Source of the DNA: Micromonospora tulbaghiae
GTDB taxonomy: Bacteria > Actinomycetota > Actinomycetes > Mycobacteriales > Micromonosporaceae
DNA length: 64,000 nucleotides
NCBI RefSeq assembly: GCF_900091605.1
Contig: NZ_FMCQ01000002.1
Coordinates: 558,001-622,000 of the forward strand
Direction of reading: 5' to 3'
A program made the translations under genes and the position numbers. Below, one piece after another: positions 16,657-24,366 of the stretch (positions are counted from its first letter, which is position 1; every line of letters begins with the position of its first letter). The notes under the pieces are model-generated. The model ran no database searches and was not told the origin of the DNA. It worked only from the letters and a program-made list of their open reading frames with translations.

Positions 16657-18063
16657 GTGGCGGGCCCGGTGGCGCGACGAACGTATCGTCGTAGCCGACA
16701 CCAGGACCCGGCGGCCGAGGAGGATCTGATCCGCGCTCTTGCCGGGCACGCCGACGGCGTGCCGCTGTCCAGCCCTCTGTCCCGGCGGTTGCTGCTGCGT
16801 GGCCTGCTGGCCGGGGCGGCCGGGGTGCCGCTGACGGCCACGGCCGCCTGCGGTGACGACGAGGACGTCCCCGTCGACCCGAACGCCCCGGTCGAGCTCT
16901 CCGTCTTCTGGTGGGGCACCGAGGCGCGGGCCAGGCTGACCGACGACGTGCTGGCCCTCTACACCAGGAAGCACCCGAACGTGACCTTCACGAAGACCTG
17001 GCAGACCGACCAGGGCTACTTCGACAGGCTGGCCGAGCTCACCGCCGGCGACAAGGCGCCGGACATCTTCCAGATCGACGACGACCACCTGGCCGAGTAC
17101 GCGGCGCGGCGGACGCTCGCCGGGCTGCTCTACTACCAGGGGGCGCGCAAGCTGGAGACCCGCCCGATGCACGACAGCCTCTGGCGGTACGGATACGTGG
17201 ACGGCAGTTTCGTCGGAGTGCCCGCCGGGGGGAACACCCAGGGCCTGGTCTACAACAGGACGCTGCTGACCAGGCACGGGCTGCCCGAGCCGACCACCGG
17301 CATGACGTGGGAGCAGCACATCGTCTGGGCCGAGCAGGTGACGAAGAAGACCAACGTCCCCGGTACGCAGGACCCGAGCGCCGACTACAAGGCGTTCTGG
17401 GTGTGGCTGCGCCAGCAGGGCAAGGATCTGTACCAGGACAGAAGCCTCGGCTTCACCGTCGAGGACGTGACCCGGTGGTTCGCGCTGTGGTCCGGCGCCC
17501 GCGACCGCAGGGCGACGCCGGCGCCGGACGTCATCCGCGCGGGAAACACCAACGACGTCACCAAGCAGCTGGTGGTCACCGGCGGGGCGGCCACGTCCTG
17601 GGTCTGGGCCGGCCAGATGCCGGACCTGCAGAAGAGCACCACTGACGAGCTGGGCGTGGTGGCGTACCCGGGTGACCCGAGCGGCCAGTGGGCCCGCGCC
17701 GAGACGTACTGGTCGGTGCACAGCCGCAGCAGGAAGAAGGACGCCGCGGTCGATGTCATCAACTTCATGCTCAACGATCCCGAAGCGGTAGTGCTGCTCG
17801 GCACCGACCGCGGCCTGCCGCCCAACGTCGACCTGCGCGCCAAGCTCAGCGAGACGGTCACCGACCCGGCCGTGACGCGGTCCATCCGGTTCGAGTCGGA
17901 GCTGGCGACGACGTTCGGCGACGGCCCGGGGCCCCCGCTCAGGGGACACCGCACGGTGAAGTCCGAGCTGGCCAAGGCCGCCGAGAACGCCCAGTCCGGC
18001 CGGGCCGCCCCGGCCCGGGCGGCGGAACAGTTCGTCGCCGCCGCCTCGGCCGCGATCGCCTGA
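16657..18063 (+). CDS. paralogous substrate-binding protein with a lacI-derived N-terminus
   Basis: From about residue 50 this is a close paralogue of the binding protein at 10208-11551, sharing long stretches such as SVFWWG.EAR, NTQGLVYN, GTQDPSADYKA and WVWLRQQGKDLY. The open frame from GTG 16657 gives 468 residues. However, its first 42 residues come from DNA homologous to the LacI regulator in that regulator's reading frame (DPAAEEDLIRALAGHADG against DPVAEEDLVHAMAKQVDG). No ribosome-binding site is visible. GTG at 16759 would give 434 residues beginning right at a signal peptide that ends TATAAC. The copy lacks its own permeases. It may be a spare binding protein or a decaying duplicate; the frame is intact to the end. 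Confidence 0.75.
   Translation: MAGPVARRTYRRSRHQDPAAEEDLIRALAGHADGVPLSSPLSRRLLLRGLLAGAAGVPLTATAACGDDEDVPVDPNAPVELSVFWWGTEARARLTDDVLALYTRKHPNVTFTKTWQTDQGYFDRLAELTAGDKAPDIFQIDDDHLAEYAARRTLAGLLYYQGARKLETRPMHDSLWRYGYVDGSFVGVPAGGNTQGLVYNRTLLTRHGLPEPTTGMTWEQHIVWAEQVTKKTNVPGTQDPSADYKAFWVWLRQQGKDLYQDRSLGFTVEDVTRWFALWSGARDRRATPAPDVIRAGNTNDVTKQLVVTGGAATSWVWAGQMPDLQKSTTDELGVVAYPGDPSGQWARAETYWSVHSRSRKKDAAVDVINFMLNDPEAVVLLGTDRGLPPNVDLRAKLSETVTDPAVTRSIRFESELATTFGDGPGPPLRGHRTVKSELAKAAENAQSGRAAPARAAEQFVAAASAAIA
16663..16782 (+). pseudogene. remnant of a duplicated lacI gene
   Basis: About 120 bases align with 9317-9440 inside the LacI regulator gene. GCCGACACC and GCCGAGGAGGA are conserved exactly, GACGGCGTG follows, and AGCCCT closes the match. 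Between GACACC and the GAGGAGGA block the remnant is four bases shorter, so the reading frame shifts within it. It then joins directly to the signal-peptide region of the second binding-protein gene, whereas the two genes are about 770 bases apart in the intact locus. This is a fossil of a lacI-binding-protein duplication followed by deletion. Confidence 0.75.
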
Positions 18064-18075
18064 CCGGCCGCGCGG

Positions 18076-18840
18076 TCACCTGACCGTACGGCCGGACGTG
18101 GTGGCGGTGGTCCGGACCGCCTTCACGATCGCCGGGATCGACCCGATCAGCAGCACCAGCGCCCAGATCAACGCCACCACGGCGAACACCACGGCGCCCA
18201 GGTCGTCGAGGATGCTGACCAGGATCACCGGCACCAGGCCGTGCAGGAACTGCAACACCACAGTGCACAGCAGTGTGGTCAGCGCCAGCAGCACCAGCCC
18301 TTTGTTGCGCAGGAACCGGGGCTGGGCGGCGAGCAGCAACCCGGCCCAGACCAGTTTGAGCAGCAACGCCAGCCCGAGCAGCACCGCCGCGTCGTCGACC
18401 GGGAAGAACCCCCACACCGCGAGGTACGCCAGCGTGCCGAACGGCGGGGCCAGGAACAGCGACACCATCACTGTCAGCTCGACGAACGCGACGATCAGCA
18501 GGACCAGCGACACCAGCAGCAGCACGATCGAGAAGACGAGCGTGGCCACGCCCTGCATCCGGCCCTGTATCCGGTCCGGCAGCACCAGGCTCAGGCAGAA
18601 CAGCCCGGTCGTCCAGAGCGCCACCACGTCGATCAGCGCCAGGTAGCCGATGCCCCGACCGGACGGTTCGGACACCGCGCCGACGTCGCCCAGCTCCACG
18701 CCGAGCTGACCGGCGCTGTCCCGCAGCGGGCCGCTCGCGTCCCCGCCGCCGGTCAGCGCCGCCGCGCCCAGCTCCACGCCGACCACGAGCGCCACCGCGA
18801 GCAGGGCCAGCAGCAGGAACGGCTTGCGCAACTCACCCAT
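18076..18840 (-). CDS. multi-pass membrane protein, last gene of injection-system operon
   Basis: A protein of 254 residues with about six hydrophobic segments (for example near residues 8-28, 68-88, 98-125 and 150-170). There is one extracytoplasmic loop rich in Gly and Asp between the first two. I do not recognise a family. It follows the neighbouring gene by 18 bases and is transcribed with the contractile-particle genes, so it may anchor or receive the particle at the membrane. It converges on the second binding-protein gene with only 12 bases between stops and no obvious terminator. Confidence 0.75.
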   Translation of the reverse strand: MGELRKPFLLLALLAVALVVGVELGAAALTGGGDASGPLRDSAGQLGVELGDVGAVSEPSGRGIGYLALIDVVALWTTGLFCLSLVLPDRIQGRMQGVATLVFSIVLLLVSLVLLIVAFVELTVMVSLFLAPPFGTLAYLAVWGFFPVDDAAVLLGLALLLKLVWAGLLLAAQPRFLRNKGLVLLALTTLLCTVVLQFLHGLVPVILVSILDDLGAVVFAVVALIWALVLLIGSIPAIVKAVRTTATTSGRTVR

Positions 18841-18858
18841 GCCGCGTCTCCGTCCCGG

Positions 18859-19335
18859 TCAGGACCGGGCCAGCGTGACCGAACATCCGCCACCTCCCGG
18901 GCAGCGCAGGAGCACCTCGGTCTCCCGGTCCACAGCCACCTTCGCCACCGCCGGGCCGTCCGCGTCGGGCGCGACCTCGTCGGTGACTGTGACGTCCGCG
19001 TCGCCGGGCGCGGGGGCGGTCACCTGGAACGGCGTCGTACCGCGCAGCACCAGCGTGCGCAGCGCTCCCGGGTCGGCCACCCGCAGCCGGCACGCGGTGC
19101 CGAACGCGAGCGTCACCCCGTCGGCGGTGGTGGCCGGATCGGCGGCCGGCGGCAGGCACGTCACCGCCACTGTCGCCGGGTCCACCGTCCCGGTCCCGCG
19201 CCCCAGCCGGGCCAGCGCCCCCGGCCCGGCCGCCGGGTCACCCGGGTCGTCGCGGCGCCCGGCCACCGCCACCACGTACAGCGCCACCAGCAGCACGGCC
19301 ACCGCCACCAGCAGCACCTTCTGCCGCCCACTCAT
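18859..19335 (-). CDS. single-pass membrane or exported protein, unknown function
   Basis: A protein of 158 residues with one N-terminal membrane segment (KVLLVAVAVLLVALYVVAV, residues 5-23). An extracytoplasmic domain of about 130 residues follows, containing four cysteines (CLPPAAD, GTACRL, LRCPGGGGCSV) that could form two disulfides. No family is recognised. ATG overlaps the stop of the preceding gene in ATGA fashion, so it is translationally coupled to the Ig-like/CBM-like membrane protein. Role in the injection-system operon is unknown. Confidence 0.7.
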   Translation of the reverse strand: MSGRQKVLLVAVAVLLVALYVVAVAGRRDDPGDPAAGPGALARLGRGTGTVDPATVAVTCLPPAADPATTADGVTLAFGTACRLRVADPGALRTLVLRGTTPFQVTAPAPGDADVTVTDEVAPDADGPAVAKVAVDRETEVLLRCPGGGGCSVTLARS

Positions 19336-20252
19336 GGGCGGACGACGGGCGTGAAGCGGATCTCGTCCACCCCGGCGAAGTACCTGTCGGTGCCCTGGGT
19401 CTTGCTCACCGCCACGAGCGTCAGCTTGTGCGGCCCGCGGGTCAGCTCCACGGTGCCCACGTCCACCTCGTCGGTGCGGACCACTGTCGGGCTGAACCCG
19501 AAGAACGTGTCGCCGACCTGCCGGCCGTCAACCAGCCAGATGGTGTTCGCGTAGTCGAACGACGTGGTGCGCACTGTGGAGAACCGCCAGGTGCCGTCGG
19601 ACGGCACGTCCACCCGCACCGTCACCCGGTCGCCCACGCCCCGGCCCAGGAAGAACAGTTGCGCGTCGCCGGACCACACCACGTCGCAGCAGTTCTCCTG
19701 CGCCACCACCTCCGCCTTCGCGCCGGTGGTGGACTGCACCGCGGCGCCGGAGACGAGCGTCTCCGCCTCCACGGTCACCGCATTCGCCTGGGGTGGGGCC
19801 GGGGTGTCCGGGCCGCGGGTCGCCAGCCAGGCCACCACCCCGGCCACGACCAGCACCAGCGCCGCGGCGGCCGCGATCCACGGCCACGGCGCGCGCTTCG
19901 GAGGTACGACGGCCCGCACGTCGTACGTGACCCGGCCGCTGGATCGGGAACTCTCCTCCGGTGCGGTGTTCGCCGAGTACGCGAAGCCGGTCATGTCGTA
20001 GCGCCGGGGCGGCGTGCCGGGCGGTACGGCGAGCCGGACCAGGAACGACACCGACCCCTGCCCGGGCACCACGCGCTGCGGCTCGGCCACCGTGAACCAG
20101 GCCCGCTGGCTGCCCTCGCCGGGCGCGACGTCGAAGACGACGGTGTCCGGCGCGGTGCCCGGGTTCGACACGGTGAACGTCAGCTCACCGGCGTTGCGGG
20201 CGTCCACTGTGAACTGTTCGGCGGCGGCGACGACTGTCCATTCGGTGGTCAT
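19332..20252 (-). CDS. Ig-like plus CBM-like membrane protein in injection-system operon
   Basis: A protein of 306 residues. Residues 1-115 look like a COG1470-type immunoglobulin-like domain (FTVDARNAGELTFTVSNPGTAPDTV, RVVPGQGSVSFLVRLAVP). A single membrane helix follows at about residues 122-145 (WPWIAAAAALVLVVAGVVAWL). After it comes a domain of about 150 residues that starts EAETLVSGA and resembles a CBM6/CBM35-type beta-sandwich (SGDAQLFFLGRGVGDRVTVRVDVP, LTRGPHKLTLVAV). ATG at 20252 overlaps the preceding stop. One domain would face each side of the membrane, so the protein could link the particle in the cytoplasm to the wall; this is inference. Confidence 0.75.
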   Translation of the reverse strand: MTTEWTVVAAAEQFTVDARNAGELTFTVSNPGTAPDTVVFDVAPGEGSQRAWFTVAEPQRVVPGQGSVSFLVRLAVPPGTPPRRYDMTGFAYSANTAPEESSRSSGRVTYDVRAVVPPKRAPWPWIAAAAALVLVVAGVVAWLATRGPDTPAPPQANAVTVEAETLVSGAAVQSTTGAKAEVVAQENCCDVVWSGDAQLFFLGRGVGDRVTVRVDVPSDGTWRFSTVRTTSFDYANTIWLVDGRQVGDTFFGFSPTVVRTDEVDVGTVELTRGPHKLTLVAVSKTQGTDRYFAGVDEIRFTPVVRP

Positions 20253-20968
20253 GACGGCTCCTCGGGCGGATCGTGGGGCAGGGGTGCGGGTACGTGCGCC
20301 CGGCCGACCGCGCGCACCGTCGCCACGCCGGCGGCGGGCTCGGCATCGTCCGGCTCGGGCGGCGCTGGCGTGTGCGGAGGGCCCGGGTCCGGCGGGCCTG
20401 CTGTGGGCGGGCCGGTTCCGGGCGGCGTCGGGTCGGCGGGCGGGTCGGAGGGCGGGTCGGCCGGGTCCCCGGCGACGACCTCGACGGTGACCGCCGCCGG
20501 TTTCTCCGCCTCGACGATGCGGGTGACCAGCGCGAGCCGGTCGGCGGCGGCCGGTGGCACGCGCACCACCAGGTGGAACGGCCGCTCGGCCGGTTCGTCC
20601 AGCACGAACCCGGTCACGCCGGTGGCCAGCTCCAGCGCGGTCCGCATGCCGTACGGGGTGCCGCGCCACCGGGCCAGCAGCGCGCCGTGCGCGACGAGGT
20701 CCCGCAGCCGGCCCACCGGCAACGGCAGCGGCGCGTCGGCGCGCGGCGCGGCGACCACGTGGTCCATCGCCACCCAGCGGGTCAGGTAGGCCACGAATCC
20801 GTCCGGCGTCCGGTACGGCCCGAACAGCGCGTCGACGTCGGCGAGCACCGCCTCGTCCGGGGCGTGCAGCGCCTCCATCACGTCCAGCAGCGCGCCCAGC
20901 ACGCTGCCCGGGCCGGCGGCCCGCTGGTACGCGGCCGGCAGCAGCCGCTCAATCGCCGCTCGGCGCAT
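20249..20968 (-). CDS. phage tail protein, gpI-like baseplate component
   Basis: A protein of 239 residues. The N-terminal 145 residues match the gpI-like phage tail protein domain found in contractile injection systems (LLPAAYQR, DALFGPYRTPDGFVAYLTRWVAMD, LLARWRGTPYGMRTALELATGV). The C-terminal 80 residues are a proline-rich tail. In P2-type tails gpI belongs to the baseplate wedge. It overlaps the preceding baseplate gene by 20 bases and the next gene by four. No tail fibre gene follows. Confidence 0.85.
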   Translation of the reverse strand: MRRAAIERLLPAAYQRAAGPGSVLGALLDVMEALHAPDEAVLADVDALFGPYRTPDGFVAYLTRWVAMDHVVAAPRADAPLPLPVGRLRDLVAHGALLARWRGTPYGMRTALELATGVTGFVLDEPAERPFHLVVRVPPAAADRLALVTRIVEAEKPAAVTVEVVAGDPADPPSDPPADPTPPGTGPPTAGPPDPGPPHTPAPPEPDDAEPAAGVATVRAVGRAHVPAPLPHDPPEEPS

Positions 20969-23570
20969 CCTGCCGCACCACCTCGATGTCGTGCTCGCCG
21001 GAGCAGAGCAGCCAGGTGCCGGGGACGGTGACCACGTCGGCGGTGGCCTGGTTGGCGCTGGCCGTCCAGTCCTCGCCGTCGCCGCTGCGGAACACGCCGC
21101 GCTCGCCGCCGGCCAGCACCAGCCGCCCGGCGCCGGACGTGCCGGTGGGCGCGGTGGCGGCGATGGCGTCGACCGGGACGAACCGGGTCCGGTCCCGCAG
21201 CGGCAGGCCGCAGTTGACCATCACCGGCGACCATTGCGGCTGCCCGGCGAGCGTGTCCAGCCGGACCACGCCGCCGCTCTGCGTCGCGGCGAGTGCGAGC
21301 GGGCCGCTGAACGTCAGGTCCCGGCAGGTGCCGCCGATCCAGCCGGACGCCATCGACTGCCACTTCACGTCCGACTCGAACAGCCGGGTGCGGTGGCAGC
21401 CCTGGCCGGGCTTCTTCGGGTCCGGCTCGCCCGCGCCGCACCACAGCAGCGTGGCCGGGCCGTCGTACTGCACGGCGAGCACCCGGTTGTCCACGTTGGC
21501 GAGGCCGACGTGGGCGAACGTGCCGGGCCGTCCCGCAGCGGTGGACAGGTACACCCCGAATCCGGCCTGTGCGGCCACCGCCACGCCGGGCGCGCCGCGC
21601 TCGGAGACGAACGAGCGCACCGCGTAGAAGCCCCGGTCGGCGTCGGCCGGGTCGACCAGGATCTGCAACGGCACCGCGCCGGGCAGCAGCGGCACCTCGT
21701 ACAGGCCGGCGTCGGTCGCCAGCAGCAACGCGCCGGTGCCGTCGCGGTCGATCCAGGCCAGGTCGCGTACGCCGGAGTCGAGGTCGGTCAGCAGCGTCCA
21801 CGTCTCGCCGAGGTCGGTGCTCAGCCGGACCCGGGAACCGCCGGCGTCGCGGGTGGTCACCACCGCCACCGAACCGGCCCGGGGCACCACGCCGGGGCGT
21901 ACCGGGGCGGGTGCGGGGACCACCCGGACCACCGTCTCCTCGTCGAACCGGCCCGCCGGTTCCCAGCCCGCGCCGGCGTTGGTGGAACGGAACAGCACCG
22001 GGCCGCCGCCGGCGTACCAGGTGTCGGCCTGGTACTGGTCCACCGCCACGGTGCGTACCTGTGCGTCCGGCGCCTCGTCGACCACGAACCGCACCGACTC
22101 GACGTAGCGCACGCCCGGCTCGGCGTGCTCCAGCATCCGGTAGACGTTGGAGGCGCGCAGCGGCTCGCCGAACGCCCAGCCGGCCGGGCTCAGCGGCGTG
22201 GGCAGCGGGCTCAGCGTCTGATGCAGCCGGTCGTGGATGCGGCGGCGCACCGCGTCCACGTCCTCCTCGCGGCGCACCACCACCCGCGCCTGGATGGACA
22301 CCGCCTTGTAGCGCGCCCACCCCGCGCGTACCGCCGTACCGAGGGCGCGGCGCCGCTCCAGGTCGGCCTCGACGCGGCGGCGGGCCTCCTCCACCTCGTG
22401 CTCGCGCAGCACCGCCACCGGCAGCCGCCCGCCGGGACGGGCCGCCTCCGGCACGTACGGCACCAGCACCACCTCGACCTCGCCGGGCCGGGCGAAGCTG
22501 TAGACGGCGGCCCGGGTGAACGCCCGCGCCCGCGCCACCGCCCCGGAGCCGGTGGCGAGGATCTCGAAGTCCCGGGCGGTGACCGCGCGCTGCTGGGCGA
22601 AGAACTCGTACGGCCCGCGCGCCAGCACCGACTCCAGCGACTCCAGTTCCCGCCCACCGGTGGCCGGCTCCGGATTGTCCGCCTTCACCCCGGGCAGCGG
22701 GTCGCGCAGGCTGGTCAGCACACCGGCGGCCACGTTGCCGGCCGGCCCGCCGCCACAGCGGTACCAGAGGCGCACCTGCCGCCCGGCCGGCGGCACCGCC
22801 GCCACTGTGGTCGCCCCGACCGCCCCCTCGACGGCCGGGGCGCCCTCGTCCGGGCGCAGGTCCAGCGCCGGGGCGAACGTGACCACCCCGGAGGCCCGGT
22901 CCACCAGGTAGACCTTCGCCTGCGGGCCGACACCGGCGAAGCTGTGCACCGGCCGCCAGATCTCGAAGGTGCGGCCCTCGTGCTCCCGGGCCGCCGCGCC
23001 CAGCTCCACCGAGCCGGCCGGCACCTCCACGCCGAGCAGCAGGTCCAGCGCCTCGGTGGTACGCGTCAGCGGCGCGCGGGCGGCCCGGAACACCTGACCG
23101 GGCTGCCCGGTGCCGGTGCCCAGCAGCTCCGCCTCGACCGGCTCGCAGTGGTGCACGCGTACCGTCGCAGTGGTCTCGCCGGTGGGCAGCACAGCCGGTT
23201 CGGTGGTCACGAAGACGACCGGCCGGGGGTCCGCGCCGCGGGCCGCGGCGACGCGGGTGCCGGCCGGCACCCGCACCGGGCCGCGGTCCGGGCCGGTGCG
23301 GGTCAGGCGCACGTCCGCCCAGGCCGCCGCCGGTGGGTGCCGGGTGACGCCGAGCAGGTTCAGGAACGCGACGTACGCCTTCTCCGGCAACTGGTTCAGC
23401 CGGTAGATCATCACCTCGGTCAGGTAGGCGAACGCCTCCAGCAGCGCCATGCCCGGGTCGTGCGCGGACAGGTCGGTCCAGTCCGGGCAGGACCGGGCGA
23501 TGCGTTCCCGCGCCTCGGTGACCAGGTCGAGGAAGGCGCGGTCGTCCAGGTGCGGCACCGGCAGCGTCAT
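20949..23570 (-). CDS. baseplate J-like protein with C-terminal Asp-box-like repeats
   Basis: A protein of 873 residues. The first 480 or so match the putative baseplate assembly (gpJ-like) proteins of contractile systems: PDWTDLSAHDPGMALLEAFAYLTEVMIYRLNQLPEKAYVAFL at the N-terminus, then VTARDFEILA and EPLRASNVYRMLEHAEPGV. In this window that motif is split for brevity. The C-terminal 350 residues contain repeated Asp-box-like motifs (FRSTNAGAGW, LSTDLGETW, FRSGDGEDW), as in BNR/sialidase-type beta-propellers. The J part should form the baseplate wedge; the propeller may be a binding module. ATG overlaps the gp25 stop. Confidence 0.88.
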   Translation of the reverse strand: MTLPVPHLDDRAFLDLVTEARERIARSCPDWTDLSAHDPGMALLEAFAYLTEVMIYRLNQLPEKAYVAFLNLLGVTRHPPAAAWADVRLTRTGPDRGPVRVPAGTRVAAARGADPRPVVFVTTEPAVLPTGETTATVRVHHCEPVEAELLGTGTGQPGQVFRAARAPLTRTTEALDLLLGVEVPAGSVELGAAAREHEGRTFEIWRPVHSFAGVGPQAKVYLVDRASGVVTFAPALDLRPDEGAPAVEGAVGATTVAAVPPAGRQVRLWYRCGGGPAGNVAAGVLTSLRDPLPGVKADNPEPATGGRELESLESVLARGPYEFFAQQRAVTARDFEILATGSGAVARARAFTRAAVYSFARPGEVEVVLVPYVPEAARPGGRLPVAVLREHEVEEARRRVEADLERRRALGTAVRAGWARYKAVSIQARVVVRREEDVDAVRRRIHDRLHQTLSPLPTPLSPAGWAFGEPLRASNVYRMLEHAEPGVRYVESVRFVVDEAPDAQVRTVAVDQYQADTWYAGGGPVLFRSTNAGAGWEPAGRFDEETVVRVVPAPAPVRPGVVPRAGSVAVVTTRDAGGSRVRLSTDLGETWTLLTDLDSGVRDLAWIDRDGTGALLLATDAGLYEVPLLPGAVPLQILVDPADADRGFYAVRSFVSERGAPGVAVAAQAGFGVYLSTAAGRPGTFAHVGLANVDNRVLAVQYDGPATLLWCGAGEPDPKKPGQGCHRTRLFESDVKWQSMASGWIGGTCRDLTFSGPLALAATQSGGVVRLDTLAGQPQWSPVMVNCGLPLRDRTRFVPVDAIAATAPTGTSGAGRLVLAGGERGVFRSGDGEDWTASANQATADVVTVPGTWLLCSGEHDIEVVRQDAPSGD

Positions 23571-24031
23571 GGCGTGCCCTCCTCGTCAGGGGTGTCGCCG
23601 GGTTCGGAGTCGCCGGGTTCGTCGTCGGCGGGGAGCAGGTCGACGGAGAACACCAGGTGGCCGGGGGAGAGGCTGGCCCGGACCCGGTAGTCCAGCCGGA
23701 TCGCCAGGCGCCACGGGTCGTCCGGGTCGGGGCCGGCGTCCACGTCCAGCACCTCGATCCGGGGCTCCCAGCGCCGGATCGCCTGCCGCACGTAGTGGAT
23801 CGCCAGCCCGGCGGTGGTGTCGTCGTTGGGCGCGAAGACCAGCCGGTGCAGCCGCGATCCGTACCCGGGACGCATCAGCCGCTCCCCGGGCGTGGTGGAC
23901 AACAGCAGGTACAGCGCCTGGCGTACCGTCTCGTCGCCGTCGGTCATGGCGAGCCCGCCCGCCGCGGTGAGCGCGAGACCACCGGCGCGGCCGGCGTCGA
24001 AGCCGGCGCCGACGAAGCGGAAGGCCCTCAT
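23567..24031 (-). CDS. gp25/gpW-family baseplate wedge protein
   Basis: A protein of 154 residues. TDGDETVRQALYLLLSTTPGERLMRPGYGSRLH is the gp25-like lysozyme-family (GPW_gp25) signature, in which the EPR-like motif (here ERLMRPGYG) docks with the baseplate and sheath. The final 20 residues are acidic and low in complexity. This component nucleates sheath assembly in phage T4, T6SS (TssE) and related particles. ATG overlaps the stop of the PAAR-like gene, and its own stop overlaps the next start. Confidence 0.9.
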   Translation of the reverse strand: MRAFRFVGAGFDAGRAGGLALTAAGGLAMTDGDETVRQALYLLLSTTPGERLMRPGYGSRLHRLVFAPNDDTTAGLAIHYVRQAIRRWEPRIEVLDVDAGPDPDDPWRLAIRLDYRVRASLSPGHLVFSVDLLPADDEPGDSEPGDTPDEEGTP

Positions 24032-24366
24032 GCGTCCGCCCCCAGGAAACCCTGCCGCACGTCGCGGACCTGGTGGTGCACGGTGCCCGGCGGCGTGCCG
24101 TCGGTGAGGCCGTCCAGGTGCGACAACACCACCGGCTGCCGGTCCACCCGCACCCACGTGCTGTAACCCACAGTGACGGTCAGCGTGTGCAGGCACGGTT
24201 TGATCGTCGGTCCGTAGTTGGGGCAGGCGGTGATGTCGCGCCCCTCCGGGTCGGGCCGCACCAGCACCGGCACGCCCCGGACGGTGACCCAGTCCTGCGA
24301 CGGGCGGTTGCGTACCCGCCCGTCGTGACCGCAGGTGATCAGCGAGTCGCGGTGGATCCAGCGCAT
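24028..24366 (-). CDS. PAAR-like spike-tip protein
   Basis: A protein of 112 residues. The arrangement LITCGHDGRV, VTVRGVPVLV, DITACPNYG, KPCLHTLTVTVGYSTWV resembles PAAR-like beta-repeat proteins that sharpen the VgrG spike, with Cys and His residues that could bind a metal at the tip. It is encoded directly after the VgrG-like gene with a one-base TGATG overlap, the usual order in contractile injection systems. Family assignment rests on position and these motifs, so it is moderately sure. Confidence 0.7.
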   Translation of the reverse strand: MRWIHRDSLITCGHDGRVRNRPSQDWVTVRGVPVLVRPDPEGRDITACPNYGPTIKPCLHTLTVTVGYSTWVRVDRQPVVLSHLDGLTDGTPPGTVHHQVRDVRQGFLGADA

